Shown in pieces: positions 13,258-27,800 of a DNA stretch of 64,000 nucleotides (positions are counted from its first letter, which is position 1; every line of letters starts with the position of its first letter). The DNA is taken from assembly GCA_007922225.1 (NCBI GenBank), contig ML679989.1, positions 17,673,974-17,737,973 of the forward strand. The letters run 5' to 3'. Origin of the DNA: Emydura subglobosa (taxonomy: Eukaryota > Chordata > Testudines > Chelidae). A model generated the notes under the pieces. It did no database searches. It was not told the DNA's origin and saw only the letters and a program-made list of their open reading frames with translations. The position numbers and the translations under genes were made by a program.

Positions 13258-14276
13258 TGTGACGTTCCCCCACTGCAATCTGGACTGGTGTGTAGCTGTG
13301 TCACCCCAATTCCTCACTCCTGGGCCCCGACTTACCCAGCTTTGCTGTGTGAACCACCCACTCCTGGATCAGCCCACGCCCAGCCTCCTGTGCGTAACTG
13401 GTCCCTGACCTAGTGAAAGAGTGCTTCTGACCAGCCACTCATGGGATAGGCAAACACGCCCAGTCCCGGGAACTGCTGTCTTGCAGTACACTGCACCCTG
13501 CAAGCTCATTTACATTTGTCCGTTAATTTTTCAAAGAAATTGGTATGCACCAGCTCTGTCAGTCCACGTGCACTGTTTTAGATCAGACAAACAAATAAGT
13601 GTGTTGATTATAGTAATATTTTAAGTGAATCTAAGTCAGATTATTAATAAGTCAAGGAGTTAATCACAATTAACTAAAAGATAACTCATATCCTAAACTA
13701 GAATTAATATTCCAGTCTCTTTCAATCTATGACGTTAGCTTACCACACAGACTGATTGCGCTGTGTCTTGCAACCAGACCCCCCCCCCCCTGTGAGTAGG
13801 TGCCAGTCTTTGATGTTGATTGGAAGATAGATTCCAGGGGAGACCCCAGAGACAAAGATGTTTCTTTCTTTTTAACAAGTTTCCTCGACACCCCCTAAGG
13901 TCAGGTCCATGTCCGGCAATGGGCGTGATTTTTCCCTCTTGAGCCAAAGTGCTCAAAGGTGCTTAGGCCAGTCCATTGTTCCTGTATGCATGCCTCTGCT
14001 GGGTGTGGAAACACAGCTTTTTGCTTGTCTGCATCTATTCAAGCCATGTGAGACACATTTCGGGATATGATACAGCAGGGTTTCATCTCTGTACATATGT
14101 ATGACATTGCAGGGAACATGGTACCATAACAATAATGTTCAGTATGCCATGAGCATTCCAAAAACACCTTACATGGCATACTTTGCATCAGACCATACAC
14201 AATTACATTGTAAGGGTGAACATGAATGATACACAAATCACACCATAAGGGTGTACATGAGGTACAGTGTGTCACA
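13258..14276. mobile_element. Solo LTR, about 1.02 kb, with 5-bp target duplication GTCAC
   Basis: The element begins TGTGACGTTCC and ends GTGTGTCACA, giving TG...CA termini. GTCAC lies immediately before it (13253-13257) and immediately after it (14277-14281). There is no open frame for gag, pol or env, so it reads as a solo LTR of an LTR retrotransposon or endogenous retrovirus. The family is not determined. The duplicated locus near 31.3 kb lacks it, which supports a clean insertion upstream of ficolin A. Confidence 0.75.
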
Positions 14277-14281
14277 GTCAC

Positions 14282-15765
14282 ATCATCCCGCTACAGGAGA
14301 GAACTGGGTTCCAAAGAAACTCTTCTGGGACCAGTGAAGACTGAGCATGTAGCAGAGACAACGCGCTAGGTCTCAAGGACTAAGGGTGGACTGGTATGAA
14401 GGAAAAGGTATAAACTGCCCTATTCTGGGAGTTCTCCTCTGCTGTGGAGCTGGTCTGAGAAGGCGGAGGAATGGAGACTGTAGCAGGTAGAGACAGTGGA
14501 GTTACCAAATTAGTGGAAGAAGGCAGTTCTGACAGCAGAGAGATGGACAGTAGGCTATGCATAGTTCTAAGCACTTTGCAAGGCCTTCTTCTTATTTGAG
14601 GAGCCTTGAAGTTGAGGGGTTTTATTAAGATACCTGCCATTCGAAAGGGTTTGTTGTTCTGTTGGTGGGTATTTATTAAGGGTCTGATCCAAAGCCTATT
14701 GAAATCAATGGGAGGGTTTCCATTGATTTCAGTGCTATTTGGCTCAGGTCCTAAAGCAAGTGGGACAGTCCATTAGGAAGAATATAAACATCATAAGACT
14801 TAGTGCCTTTCTGGAAGATGCTCACACACCAGGGTGATGGGCATGATAAAAGAACCTGAACAGGCCAGGATACAAATGTGTATGCGTATCATTGAAATTA
14901 TGCAGATGGACACTTCTTCTGTTTTATAAAGGACAAGAGATTTGGCTGTGGTAACCACTTATACTTTAACTGTTGCATGAAAGTGGCTGGTCTGAAGTTT
15001 ATTTAGTTCCTCAGTTATTGGTTAGTTCCTCAGAATTTTGGAATTAAGTTTCTAATAACCCTTCACCCCGAAAGCTCTACCTTTAGGGTAAAATTCCCTG
15101 GCTCTTGTTGGAAAAAGATTCCAAGTGTGGTTTGTTACCCTGCACCGATAAGAGATCCACACAGGATTTCAGGCTGGACAGTCTCCAAAAGAGTTTATTC
15201 TGCAGAAGGTCAATTCCCAAGCCCACAAGTGGACAGTAGAAAAAGACCCCGAACAAAGGATTACAGACAGTTTTATACCTTATTGCTACTTAAACATTCA
15301 TGACAAGACCATACATATTCCCCTTACAAGGGCACAAACCTATTTTCTCTATAACTATTGGTCTATATTATTATTCATAAGATACTTTTACAGATGTTTT
15401 GCCGCTAACTACAACTTATCTATCAAGGTTGCAGAGCTTGCTGAATTCAGCCGAGGCTTATCTCCTTTTGCATTCCTAAGAACTTTCCATGATCTGTGCA
15501 CAGAGTGAAACGGCCTTGCGTTATAAACAAAGAAGCTGCAAAAATGGAGTAACTATAGTCAAGCAACTAAAAATCAGCTTACACTCTCCAAAGGGAAACC
15601 AGAACAATGGAACCAGCAGGCCACAGGAGGTTGTATGCTAAAAAAATGTGTAAATCAGTTTCAGGATTTCCTTGCATCCAGGTGGCCACAATTCCTGTAT
15701 AATGATCTCAGTAGGGAAAAAACATGGAATATAGAGACTGGCTGAGGAGTTTGAGAAGTCAGAGG
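14282..15765. other. Intergenic DNA upstream of ficolin A; no gene seen
   Basis: The interval holds no recognisable exon. The segment at about 14625-14690 (ATACCTGCC...GGTGGGTATTTA) is repeated near 32235-32285 in the decayed duplicate. The segment at about 15130-15650 begins TGTTACCCTGC and carries a reverse-strand AATAAA-like site, so it may be another LTR on the minus strand. I could not find matching target duplications, so it is not called separately. Confidence 0.5.
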
Positions 15766-15769
15766 TGGG

Positions 15770-15885
15770 GCTTAATATTATAATTTGCATTGCCTGGAAA
15801 AGTCTCTCAGCTCTGAAATGCTAAAGCAGAGGAGAGGGCAGAGAGAGAACAAGTGGAGCTGGCCCTGCAGAGACCAGCACCAGCC
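15770..15885 (+). promoter_or_regulatory. Putative promoter and 5' leader of ficolin A
   Basis: An octamer-type motif, ATTTGCAT, lies at 15783-15790. Aligned by eye with the ficolin B leader, the spot where B has CTATAAAAGGCTC reads CTGGAAAAGTCTC here, so A has no canonical TATA box at that position. Downstream, GCAGAGACCAGC just before the start codon is shared by both genes. The ATG context (GCCATGG) is strong. Confidence 0.45.
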
Positions 15886-18800
15886 ATGGGGAGAGCTGCC
15901 CCGCAAACCCTGATTGCCTTGCTCTATCTAGGAGCAGTGGTTTGTGATGTTCAGGACACCTGCCCAGGTGAGTGAGGAACAAAGCTGTTACCTTTGAACA
16001 ACATGGGTCTGACTAGCTACTTTACAGTAGTTACTGTCCACCCCTGATGCCTAAGTGCGACTCTAGACCTGAAGTGAAAGGAAGGGGGCATAGGACCAAG
16101 GAGTCTGGCACAGTTCATTTCATAGGGTTTCAAACAAATACTCCCAATAGGAGAGAGGAGTTTGGGGGTGAAGAGGGCAGCATCACAGCCTCCAAACCCT
16201 AGAGAGCTGTGGGGAAAGGAAGCTCCTTCACGGTGCTGCACAACCTGTCCCGTGCTCCTTAGCGGCATGGCTTTCTGAATGTCCACACCAGTATTGGCCA
16301 CTCTACCGTGCCTACACCTCACTGTTCCTCTGTGGGAAGGGGATGCTCTGAAGTGGCAGTTAGTGTTGATGGGAAATTCACTGGGTCCCAAACGGAGCAT
16401 GTTGCAGGAAACATCTGCCCCCCTTGTTCCATTCCCTCATTCCCCCAGAGCCAGGGAGCCCCAACTCCACAGAGCCTGTAGAGAGGATTTTCTGCTCATT
16501 TCTGAGGAGGAGCGGGGAGCACACCTGATACAGCAGAGAAGGAGAACAACTAGCACTGAATGGGGAGGAACTGGTCACATCATACTTCTCTCCATTAGTG
16601 TTGGACTCTTCCGAGGACTGTGGCAGAGCTAGGAAGGTGAGGATGAGGGAGACAAGGCTGTAAAATTCCCAGTTATTAAGGGGGAACCAGGAAAGATTCC
16701 CCTTCTCAACATGAGACCATCTCCACTATCATCCCAAGCAGCTCTGATTCTGCCTGATTAATTATTCTCATTCAATCAAGTACTTGCTTATGTGCCAGTC
16801 CCCACAAAGCCAATCTATCAGGCACACAACACTGTTTCCTCACTCCTTTGTCCCTGGGAGGTATTACCCAGAGCTTTGCAGTTAATGTAGAATAAGGGTG
16901 GAAATGCAGGTGTACTAATGCACATACAAAACATAGTCAGGTTCTATTCTAGTCAGGTTCCATTTATAAATGATTAGTAAATGATTAACATGTTTTAATA
17001 CATGGATAGTCTATGATTATAGATTGTTGTAGAGTCCATCAGGTCAACAGGCTGCTTACCATGGCTTATGATAATCAATAATATGAACGGTTATTTACTA
17101 TAATGATACTTTGAATAAAACCATCTGTAACATCTTCTACTGATGTATTTAGAACCACTTTTAACACATTACGTGTTTGTAATGTGCTTATAGCATCTAT
17201 TCAACGTTTATAAATTCCACCTTAGTACAAAGTGTGCACCAAAAGATACTGTTTTGTTACAGGCTCAGTTGCTCTATACAGTTGGATACAAATAGCTAGG
17301 AAAACCATTTTTTTTCCTTCCATACAGACTTGCATCTATTGAGCTATTTGGTGGTGGGCAGTATGTATTGCAGGTTCATGCTAAGTGTCTGCTATGAATC
17401 AACAAACCCATGAAATTCTGAGGTGTGGCCGTTAAATCTTCAATCCAGTCTCTTACTCCATAGACTTTCAGTTCAGAAAATAGTTTAAAGTGTTCAAAGC
17501 TTGGCATTCTCTAACATGCTATATATATATATCTTTAAATCAACACTCTGAGTAAACATTCTTGTATAAACCGAGGTCCTAGATTGCCTTCATAAATGGC
17601 TTTCAATATGTAAAAAACATAAAAGCTGCAGTAAGAAAGGTTAGAGTTGCTTACCCTGTTACATTACCGACACAGACATTGAAAACAGGGAAATGAACAG
17701 TAAAGCCATAAACAAACAACCTCCCAGCAGAATCCCAGACACAATTTCTCGCCTATCACATTTCCTAGGTGTTGTAATGTTGGCAATTTCTGTTTAGGGA
17801 GATACTTGGTGGCTTTATTATTCATTTCAGTATTTGCATAGGCAATGTCTTGCATGAGTTAGTGACCATAACTTTCTCACAATGTGATTTTATAAAATGT
17901 TTCTAGTTCTTTTCCCAACCCTGCCCCTGTAGTGATAGCCTCCTACAGCTGATGTGTTCGTGGCATAAACACAGAAAATTAGAAATAAAATCTAATGCAC
18001 AACAACCAAATTCAAAGCGAGAGAAAGCAGGCTGGTCCCTAAAACAGAGAACCATGACTCACCCCACCTTGCTCAAAACTGGCTCTTTTGCAGACTGACT
18101 GATGAGGACAGCAGATTTCATGTAGTGCTCAGGAAATGTCTACACAGCACACTAAGCCAGGGTTCTGACTGAGATTTGAGTGCAAGCCCCCCTTTTGTCC
18201 ACACACAAGTTTGACCTGGGTCAGAAAACATTCAGGGCTTGGGTCCTAGGACCTGCTGTGTGGGAGATCAGCACCTGAATCCTGCTGTGACTTGGATCCA
18301 AGCCGTGCCATTTTGCAGTGTGGACACAGCTCAAGCTGAGGATGTGAGTCAGAAGGTCTGCATAGTACAATGTGGATGCATAAACCCAGCTGCAAGACCC
18401 AGATCTAGCAATTGTAAATCCCTATTTATAATGCAGTGTGGATGCTCAGGCGTGGGCTTGGAAATACCAAGTCCACAAGCCTGGGTCCCACAGACTCAGA
18501 CTGAATATGCAGTGTAGATGCCCTCACAGCCACTGAGTCTGCAAGCAGGACCGGGAAACCCCTTAGAACTTACAGTGACAACTTGTAATACACAGTTGTC
18601 AATGCCCCACAACAGTCTTCAATGTTTTGACTAGATGGACTGGTGTAAATTGGCAAAGCTCCATTGACGTGAATTTGTCAGTTTACACCAGCTGAAGTTC
18701 TGATCCTTTACACCTTTTTTTCCTGCAGTCTTGCTTGGAAACCTACTATTCACACAATGAAGGAGTATCATGGTCATGTACAGTAGTGTGTTAAAGATTT

Positions 18801-21800
18801 GCCATGTTTGACTGTGATATCATTTCTGGATTTAGGGATGAAATCATCTTTACTTCATGCAGGTGCCATGAATATACCACTCCCATCTCCCCATCATTAT
18901 CTTTGCTAGAGGGACCGAGAAATAAACTTCTCATTCTAAGGTCCAACTTTTAAGTAATTATCACTCAGACTAGTGGACTTCTCAGAAGCTCCACTCGCTC
19001 CCAGGATTAGTGCTGTAAATCTGGGGACAATAAATTACATGACACATATGTGAGAAAGAGGTTTAAATTTCAATGCAGTCTGGACTATGGAAGCTCTTGA
19101 AACTTCAGTCTGCCAGCAAGAGGAAATATGGACTGAGAGGACAGGAGAATTTGAACCAAAGTTGGACAGGCCAGAAAATCCACAGCCAGAGGGAGAGTTT
19201 GGGGCAGAGGCTTTCCGCTTTCATTCTGCCTTCCCTAAGGCCCAAAGAACATTCTTCTGCAGGACCTCCACAGTGAGAGTCACAGAGAGGCACTGTGGGG
19301 CTGGGGTCCGAAGGACAAGAGGCATGTTCCTCCTAATTGTGCCTATAATGTTAACCTGACAACAGATTTCGGGTACCCCAGATTAGCTCACTTATTGCCC
19401 CCTCCTGGGTCTACTAAGGGTTCCCTCAAAACAGCCCACTTATTAATCAATCTATTCTCCTAAGATATGGTTCTCCAGAGTGGCTAAGGAAATACCTGGA
19501 GGACACGGATCCCGCCTTCCAATAAACGATTGACACAAAACAGCATTCTTTCCAAAAGAAGGCATTTCTTTACTGGTGCAAATTCCAATCCCTAATAAAA
19601 TAATAATCTAAACCACAAATCCCTTATCACACGTTAAAGAGCTTCCCCAAACCATGTTGCCTTACAGTTGAGTTGATCCTAAGTGATACACCTGCTTGCA
19701 GTGATCAGTTGTTCACAGGTGGCTGACAGCACTTTTAAATGTTGTCGAAATCTGACATATATACATCCTTTGACAATTAACACACAATCACAAATCCGTA
19801 TTAACCCAAGCACATACTATCCTATCCTATCCCATCCCATCCTATCCCATGCTATCCTATCCTATCCTACGATTATAACTGACAGGCTTACTCTGTCTGC
19901 TGACTTCCCTGTCTTTTCCTCAGCTCTCTGCCTCTTCTCCCTGTGTCCCAGTCTGCGTCTCTGCATTCCAGTGGCAGGGCAGAACTTCCTCTGATGCTGT
20001 CCTGCTGCTGCTGCTGCTTCTTCACTGTCAGCTCCTAACCCTCCCCTCCTAACTATCAGCTGTCCACTGACACACTGACCTTTATACTGCCCTGTCAGAT
20101 CTTTCTAGACACGTCTGTCAATATCTTCCTGTCAGATCGTACTCATACGCATGCCAACTGCCCGTCATTCCAAACCATCAGTTCTACGTTTAGCCTGCGC
20201 CCATTGTTTACCTCAGAGTTATGATCTGCTGATCTTTCCCCTACTTTGATTTTCCCTGCCACTTCTATTTTTAGTGCTCTGCGAGCTGCAGCTTCTAATG
20301 GTGGAGTGACTCTTGCTTGTTTAAAATGGAAGCCAGGAATACAAAATGGAGACAGGGGAATTTCTCTGGTATCAGCACCATTCCTAGATCAGGCCGTGAC
20401 ATCTACACTGCTTGTTTGTATTTGCGTTTCTAGTCAAGTAAAGGGCTCTGTTTGATCTTGTGTGCGGATCACTCTTCCATCGGGAATTCACCATTTGCAG
20501 AACATCCCACATCCTGTGTCTCTTATAAAGATTATTTTATGTCTCCAGAAGTGAAAATAGTAGGTCTTGGCGGTAACGAGAAGCTCGCTATTCTGCAAGG
20601 ATGTCCTGGAATTGCTGGTGCCCCAGGTGCCAAAGGAGAACCCGGAGCTGCAGGAATGAACGGTACGTTCCTCAGCACTGAAGGAGAATCTGCTTTGGAT
20701 GGTGCAGACACAAACATGAATTACTCAGTAAATAACCATAGTGTTGCTGATTAAAATCCTGCATGTAATTTACATGTTGTTTTAGAGATATCCTCCACTG
20801 ATGAAAATTGGCTTGGCTCTCTTGGCTTCAATGGAGTTATGTCCTTTTACATTACCAGAGGTTTCAATCAGAAAGGGTAGAAATGGGAGCTCAGATCTGT
20901 TCTAATTTCTTCTGTGTTTGAATATCTATAAAATATTTAAATTCATTTTCTGTATTTGTAGGAGTAAAAGGATCTCAGGGGATCCCTGGAAAGGTGGGCC
21001 CAGCTGGGGAGAAAGGTAAAGTAATAAAAAGACTAAGTAATTTTGTTTAACTAACATCAAGTAATTTTTAACATTTGAATTTTCCTTTTATGAAACATTT
21101 AACAATTTCCCCTCCATTCTCCAATTTCTCCCCCAATTTAGAGCATGAACTGAATCTTTGGTTTATGACTCACTCATGAACTGATTGCTAAGAATGTATC
21201 CATAATCCTTGGTGTTCACCAAAGTATTTCCAGCCATTGGGTATTTTGTTCAATGCTTGCTACAGGCATTAGTAATTTATGGTGTGAAGTCACATAGTAT
21301 TGTCTCCACTCCCTGGATAATGGACTGAAAAGTTTCAATATGAGAATGTTGACTGAAGAGCTTCTGGTGTGAATTTGTGCAGTTTGCAGGATTGATATGT
21401 AGTTTTATTAATACTAGCAGTGATCTAAATATTCACGAACAGCAAACAGTCGGACTCCACAAATGAACACTAGTTACATTTTGGGTAATTTTTCACAAAC
21501 AAATTCACAGATCTGTTTTTTCTGTATTCACCCAGCTCTTATCCCAATAGAAACCCAATTCTAAGCGCTCATTGAGATTACTACATCTTTGTTCAGTCTT
21601 TCCATTTTCCACCAGGGGAGAAGGGTGGCCCTGGTGTTCCTGGTCTGAAAGGTAAGAGACCTCCAATAAGTTTTACTGCTTGAGCTACACGCCTGTCTTT
21701 TATGGTGTTATCTATAGAGATAGAGACTGAGTCAGTAGGGAGTGCAGTTGTGATGTGGTAAGAGATTTTCAAAGGAGCTCTGCACCCCATGTGCACCCTT

Positions 21801-24800
21801 GAAAATCTGTCCATTGGTTTGATGCCTAAACAGGAGATAAGTTCTCTTAAAAATCTGGTCCATAATATGATATTTTATAGACCTTCGAAATCATTTATGT
21901 GTGGCAGACACATAGTTACAGTTTATAGAGAGAGATTTCAATTTGGACTGGGATTTCCATAGGTTCCTAAGGGGAGTTAGGCTTCAAAGTCAATGGGCAC
22001 TTAACTTGTTTGGGCTTCTTTAGAAATTCCAGCTATCACATCAAAAATGAGAGAAAATAAACCAATATACACAGTGGCCCAAATTACCTTCTCATTTGTA
22101 CCTGTTCAACTCGTTTGACGTCAGTAGGGCAGCATTGATGTGAAAAAGAATTTGGCTTTCTCCCCTTTGTGTTATGCTTATCAAACTCTGGAAGGGTTAA
22201 TATTTTTCCCATGTGGTGTTGTACGGGAACTGGGATCTTACACCAACATGGAATTAGCACCAAGTGCTGTGGTGAGCACTTAGATCAGGATGCAGTCTCT
22301 TGGCTATGTAATGATTTGCTCCTTTGTGGGTTTTGGTTTTTTTTAGGAGATAAAGGAGACATTGGCACACCTGGAACTATAAGTAAGAATATCTGCACTC
22401 TCCTTTATGGCAAGAGAATGATTTGATTTGATTTTAAAAACATGACCAAATGAGCCTCATAGGAAACTCTGAGTTCAATTTGTTTGCACACAATGCTGAA
22501 TTCGCTAATATCCCTATATCTGATGAGATGTCTCAAAAGTGCGAAAAAACTTGACTTCAATAATTAGAGATGGGCATGGGCTGTCACATTTGCATCTGCA
22601 TTTGGATCCAGAACTGATCTCCCCTGAGAGTTTGGGGTGGCTCAGATCACAGCAAATATGTGAAATTGTGCTTCTTTGGGTTACCTCCTAATTACTGGTG
22701 CAGGAGGAATTAACAGGATAAAATTTATTTCACATCCTCCAATTCCTGGAATATCACCCAGCTAAATTATTTTATAATGCAAGCCAGAAGCCTTAACGTA
22801 AAGGACTTCTATGCTCAATTAGTGGACAGTACAGTCATGAATAATTGCATTTGACTGCAATAAGTGATAAAGAATTCCTTCCCAAGCATAGCTTGATTGA
22901 GTGGAATTTAGAAGACATAATCAGAACTAGGGATCCTTTCCACATTTAATACTAAGGCACAACATGCATGGTGCCAAGACCAGTGGAATTTGGGCAGCTC
23001 CTATCCAGGGTTCTTATCTATGTATGTGTGTTGTGAGCTGTTCCTTCCATACCAGACCTGTGTAAGTAGAGAGATAATGCAGTCTTTCTTTGAAGGATTC
23101 TGCCCCTGCCCACCCTAATCACATAAGTTCCAGCAACAGTACGGCCCGTCTGTGTGTTAGTGTGTGGAATGGAAGCACAGAATGCTCAGTGCAGAGAACA
23201 CCCACTCCTGTTGGGAGACATTCTTGCTTCTCATCATGAACACAGATGAGGTGGTGAAGGAATGTTATTTTATGGATGGGGTTGTGGGAAGTAAAATTTG
23301 TGGTTGGGCAGAATTTAGGATACTGTTCTCTGTCTAAGTAAAACTTGTCTCCATGTATCGGTAGCTGGGGTCAGAGATGTGTTAAGATGCTTTACCGTCT
23401 CTTAACTCGTGCTACATATACGTCTTGTGGCCTTAGCAGGAGTGTAGGAAAAAATCATTCTTTTCCTGGTTTCAATCCTCTTCCCTTGTGATTTCCTTCC
23501 TGAACAGGTGAGGAGGAGCTGGAGGACATGAACTGTAAGAAAGGTGAGTATTTTCTAGAATCACATTACATGAGCTGGCAACGCTTCCCATTCCGTGGGC
23601 ATGGAGCTCAGTTCACGGTGTAGAGACACAGCTGAAAATGCCTGGAATTCATTCTGACTTCTATAGCAACTCATTTAACTGACACCTGTTTCTTCTATGT
23701 TAGCATTAGTGACTTACATGAGGTTTAGTTTTACCAGAAACCCTATTGACTCTAATACACAGCAGGTAATCCTGAAGGATTAGGAGTCATGATTTAGGAA
23801 AACTGGTTAAAAAGAAATCCAGTTCTCCAGGGTTTGGAAACTCAAGTGACAACTTTTTGAAATACCTAGTGTAGTTCCTTGAGCAGGGATCAATGCTGCT
23901 TCGGTAATTATCCATTCCAATAAAGTTTATTGATTAACATTAAATTACCATCCTATCCAGGAGCGAGGAACTGCAAGGAGCTGTTAGCCAAAGGGAACAT
24001 CATGAGCGGCTGGTACACTATCTACCCTCACGACTGTAATGCCATGATGGTGCTGTGTGACATGGACACAGATGGAGGTGGATGGATAGTAAGTGAAAAC
24101 AAAGCATGGAGTGCTCATTCTTGCTGCCATCCACGTCAATGCAAAACTCCAATGGATTTCGCAGGGAGTGGGTTGGGGCCAAGGGTTTGCTCAAACAAGT
24201 CAGTTCCTAGAAAGGACATCAACCATGTGAAGGCATGTGTAACCCCTTGTGGAAAGTGATAGCTATTCGTGCTGTCCCAATGATGCATGTTTACCAGGAG
24301 CAGGACTTTAAATGGAAACTTTCCAACTTGTTAATGTGTTTAAGATAAAATTGAGGCTGAACTGGGAATGGTTGTAATCTGTTCCTTTAGAATCTGGGGA
24401 AAGAGGAGGTACATAAGGTGAGGAAAATTTGAGGGGATGATGGGGCCAAGAGGGTAAGGTGTTACAGGTCCTAGTTACCTTTGTATCCAATGCTTATAGT
24501 ATTTTAAAAGTAAACCCCGTTGCACATTGTGTTAAATGGGGTTGAAAGGGAAAGAAGAGGGAAAATATTATATGCCACGCAGAGGAATTCTGTTTCACAA
24601 AGAATTTCTCTCTTTCAAATTTGGCTTAATTCCAAATCAGAACGAAACCTGAAAATTTTAAAATTCTCCAAAGGAAACTTCCAGTTGTATTTGTTTTGGA
24701 TCAATCAAAAATGTTTCATTTTAATAATATTAACAAAATGTATCATTTTGATTTTGACTTTTGTTTATATTATAATATAAAATACAAAATTTTGAGGAAT

Positions 24801-27800
24801 TCAATAAGATTTTATGAAGCATTTCAGTTTCAATGGAACTGCATTTTCTGACCAGCTCATAGTATTATTTTATTCTTTTAATTATCAATTAAAGCCTATT
24901 AACACAACAATAGGAGGATTTCCCTTTTGGGAGTCAAGGCACCAGCTGCTCACAAAGTTTCATTTACCCAACTGGAACACAGCAGTAGAAATCTCCTTAT
25001 GGCTAATTTTTGTCCACAGCTGCTATCTCATATCATTTACTTTTTCCTCATGTACAAGTAATTTCTTAGCTTTCCAGTGTGGAAGAGGTGAAATGTTATT
25101 TGATCATTGCATTAGACTTCTCTTGGTGGGTTCAAAGCAGAAGTACAAGGTGAGGGTCTGTGGCCTGGGTATGCAAGAGGCCTTCCCATCTTAAAATCTA
25201 TGAATCTATTATAGCATCAATTTACTTTCTCAATTCTTAAAACAAAGGTGAAAATAAATACCAGTAATTAAATACCAATCTGAGCTCTCATTTAAATTCT
25301 GTGAGGGACAGTAGAATGTGACAAGATTAACAGTGCCTGCTGAAGCTTTAAAAATCTGCTTTGTACTCTTGCTTTGTTCAGGATAGAAACCAGCCTGTGT
25401 CCCTTTGACTTCCCTGCAGGTTTTCCAGAAGCGGGCAGATGGTTCAGTGGACTTTTACCGTGACTGGAATTCATACAAGAAAGGTTTTGGCAGCCGCCTG
25501 ACAGAATTCTGGTTGGGGAATGACAATATTCACCTATTAACATCTTTTGGTAACTAAATAACATGCATAGTGTGCATTTTTCCCCAACAAGTTCTCTTTA
25601 GGTACTTGATTGTAGAGCCTTCCGTTTGTAACTTTAAATAGGCTCTCCGATAAGGAAAAGGATGCTCCCTCCATGGGTCAGCTACCAACTTTCCTTTTCT
25701 GTTTTCCTAGAGAAAGACAGATTTAAGATGGTGGCTGCCATCCTATAACTGTTAAGGTGCGCTGTTAATTCTATGCAAAGCCACAAAATGTTAAATGCTG
25801 GTAACAGTGGCACATGCGTGTTACTTACAGAGTCCTCTTGTTAAAACGCTTTGGACTAGCTAACACTGTAGCTCTGGTGGCTCCAGTCAAGGTCTGGCAA
25901 ATAGAGTGATGAATCGAAGGGCAAATATTCCTAACCAGACATTCATATCTTCTCCTGCTTATGAGACACGGAGAGACTGGCTGACTGACCAGACTCCAGA
26001 ACATAGAGCACTAGAGTTATAAGAGCTGTTCTGTTTATGTCCCTCTTGTTTGAGTGTTGATTGTTGGTGAAATGAAGCTGAAGGAACTGAAAAGCTGCAC
26101 TGGGTGACCAGATTCAAATTCTTGGGTTTGGCCACCCAAAAATTCCTCCTAAAGATGGAAAAGGTTGATGGAACATGATGAGCTATTTTCTTTCTTTCCA
26201 ATTTGTTTCCTTCAGGAGATAATGAACTTCGCATTGACCTCACAGATTTCGATAACAACCACGTGTTTGCCAAGTACAGGTCATTCAAAATTTTAGGGGA
26301 GACTGAAAATTACAAACTGATTCTTGGAGATTTCCTTGCAGGTGATGCAGGTAGGTGCTGTACATGGTCTCTACATCTCACAGCACAGAGAAATGCCACA
26401 ATGCCATTGGAGGTGTATAGGATCCCACAGCAGAAGTAAATTAAACTTTTCCTCATCTACAATAACTCTGCCATTTCCTAACTCTGCCATTTCCTAGGGC
26501 CAAATCCTGAGGTTTTTAATCATGTCTTCTCAGTCCTTATCCAAGCAAACTCTCATCAAAGTCATTTCACCTGTCATTTCACCTGGGTCAGGACACAGTC
26601 AGGAGCTCAGGACTTGGTCCAGGTAAATTGCAGGTGGGCTTCATTACAGATGGATTGAGTTAGTCAGATAAAATAAGAGAAGACCTGAATCTTGCCACAA
26701 ACTCAAATGGATGCTGAAGAGAACTTTTGAGGTTAGAAAAAGTGTATTTAAGTGTATTTATCATGTTCGTGAATTGCTGACTGCATGACTTAAACTGAAA
26801 TTAGAGGCAGAAAGACGTAGCAATCTTACACAGAAGCCTTTCTCTAGGAGTAAAGCTGCCTGGAAAAGGGAATGTCCATTTAACGTGAAATTCTAGGTTG
26901 TTGACCTTTCATTTTCGCATCAGAATTCAACATCGATATAGCGGAATTACTGGTGAAACCAAACAATCTACCAAACAACCTGCCAGCTTGGAAGGTGGGC
27001 AGATGGGCATCCTGCCCACCAAGGTGCTGAGGAGCTAGCTGTTTTGCTGTCAATACTAGACCTCACCCTCTAGTTTGATATGGGTCCGTTTTCAGGGCTC
27101 CTGTGTATAATTCTCTGATTCTAAATGGATTCTGAACTCATCCCATCCTTCCTCAAAGGAATTTGGCCATGGCCCTAATGGGTTTGCTACAAGCAACGGG
27201 CATGTTCTTTGAAGTGCCTGTTCTGTTATTGATCGGACAGCACCTAAAGGCCTTAAATGAGATGTTCTGTCAGGTAGTAAGTGCTGTACAGAACATACGG
27301 TGAGAGAACAGACAATCTAAATAGACAAGACGGGGGTGGGAGTAAGGAAGAATTAGAGTCCTCACTGTACAGCTAAGGAACTGAAGTTCAGAGATAGCAT
27401 GACTGACATTTTAAAAGGGGCCTAAGGTACCCAACTCCCGTTGACTTTCTAGCGACTTGTCCAAGGTAATCCAGGCATATTTGTGACAAGCCTGGGAGAG
27501 AACCCAGATATTCTGAGTCCAAATCAGGTGACTTAACCAAAAGTGTTCTCTGGAATACCTGGACCTCAGGAAAGCTGGAGCTGGTATGTACCCCAGCACC
27601 TGCCATGTCAGGAACCGAGGTGGAAGCAGTTAAACTGAACTTCAGACTCCCTTCTATAGTCCAAGAGATTCTGGGAGTCTGATGAAAGGGGGAAATGGAC
27701 AGCATGACTCCAAGAGTCTTAGACTTGGCCACTGAAGAATTAAACTGCTAGTGACCTGCCATACACAGTGATTTCATTTACTTCACACAGGTGATTCACT

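Noticed and set aside
23930..24259. 109-codon frame starting before ficolin A exon 7
   Set aside because: It is the real exon 23961-24088 read through both introns. Only the spliced portion is counted.
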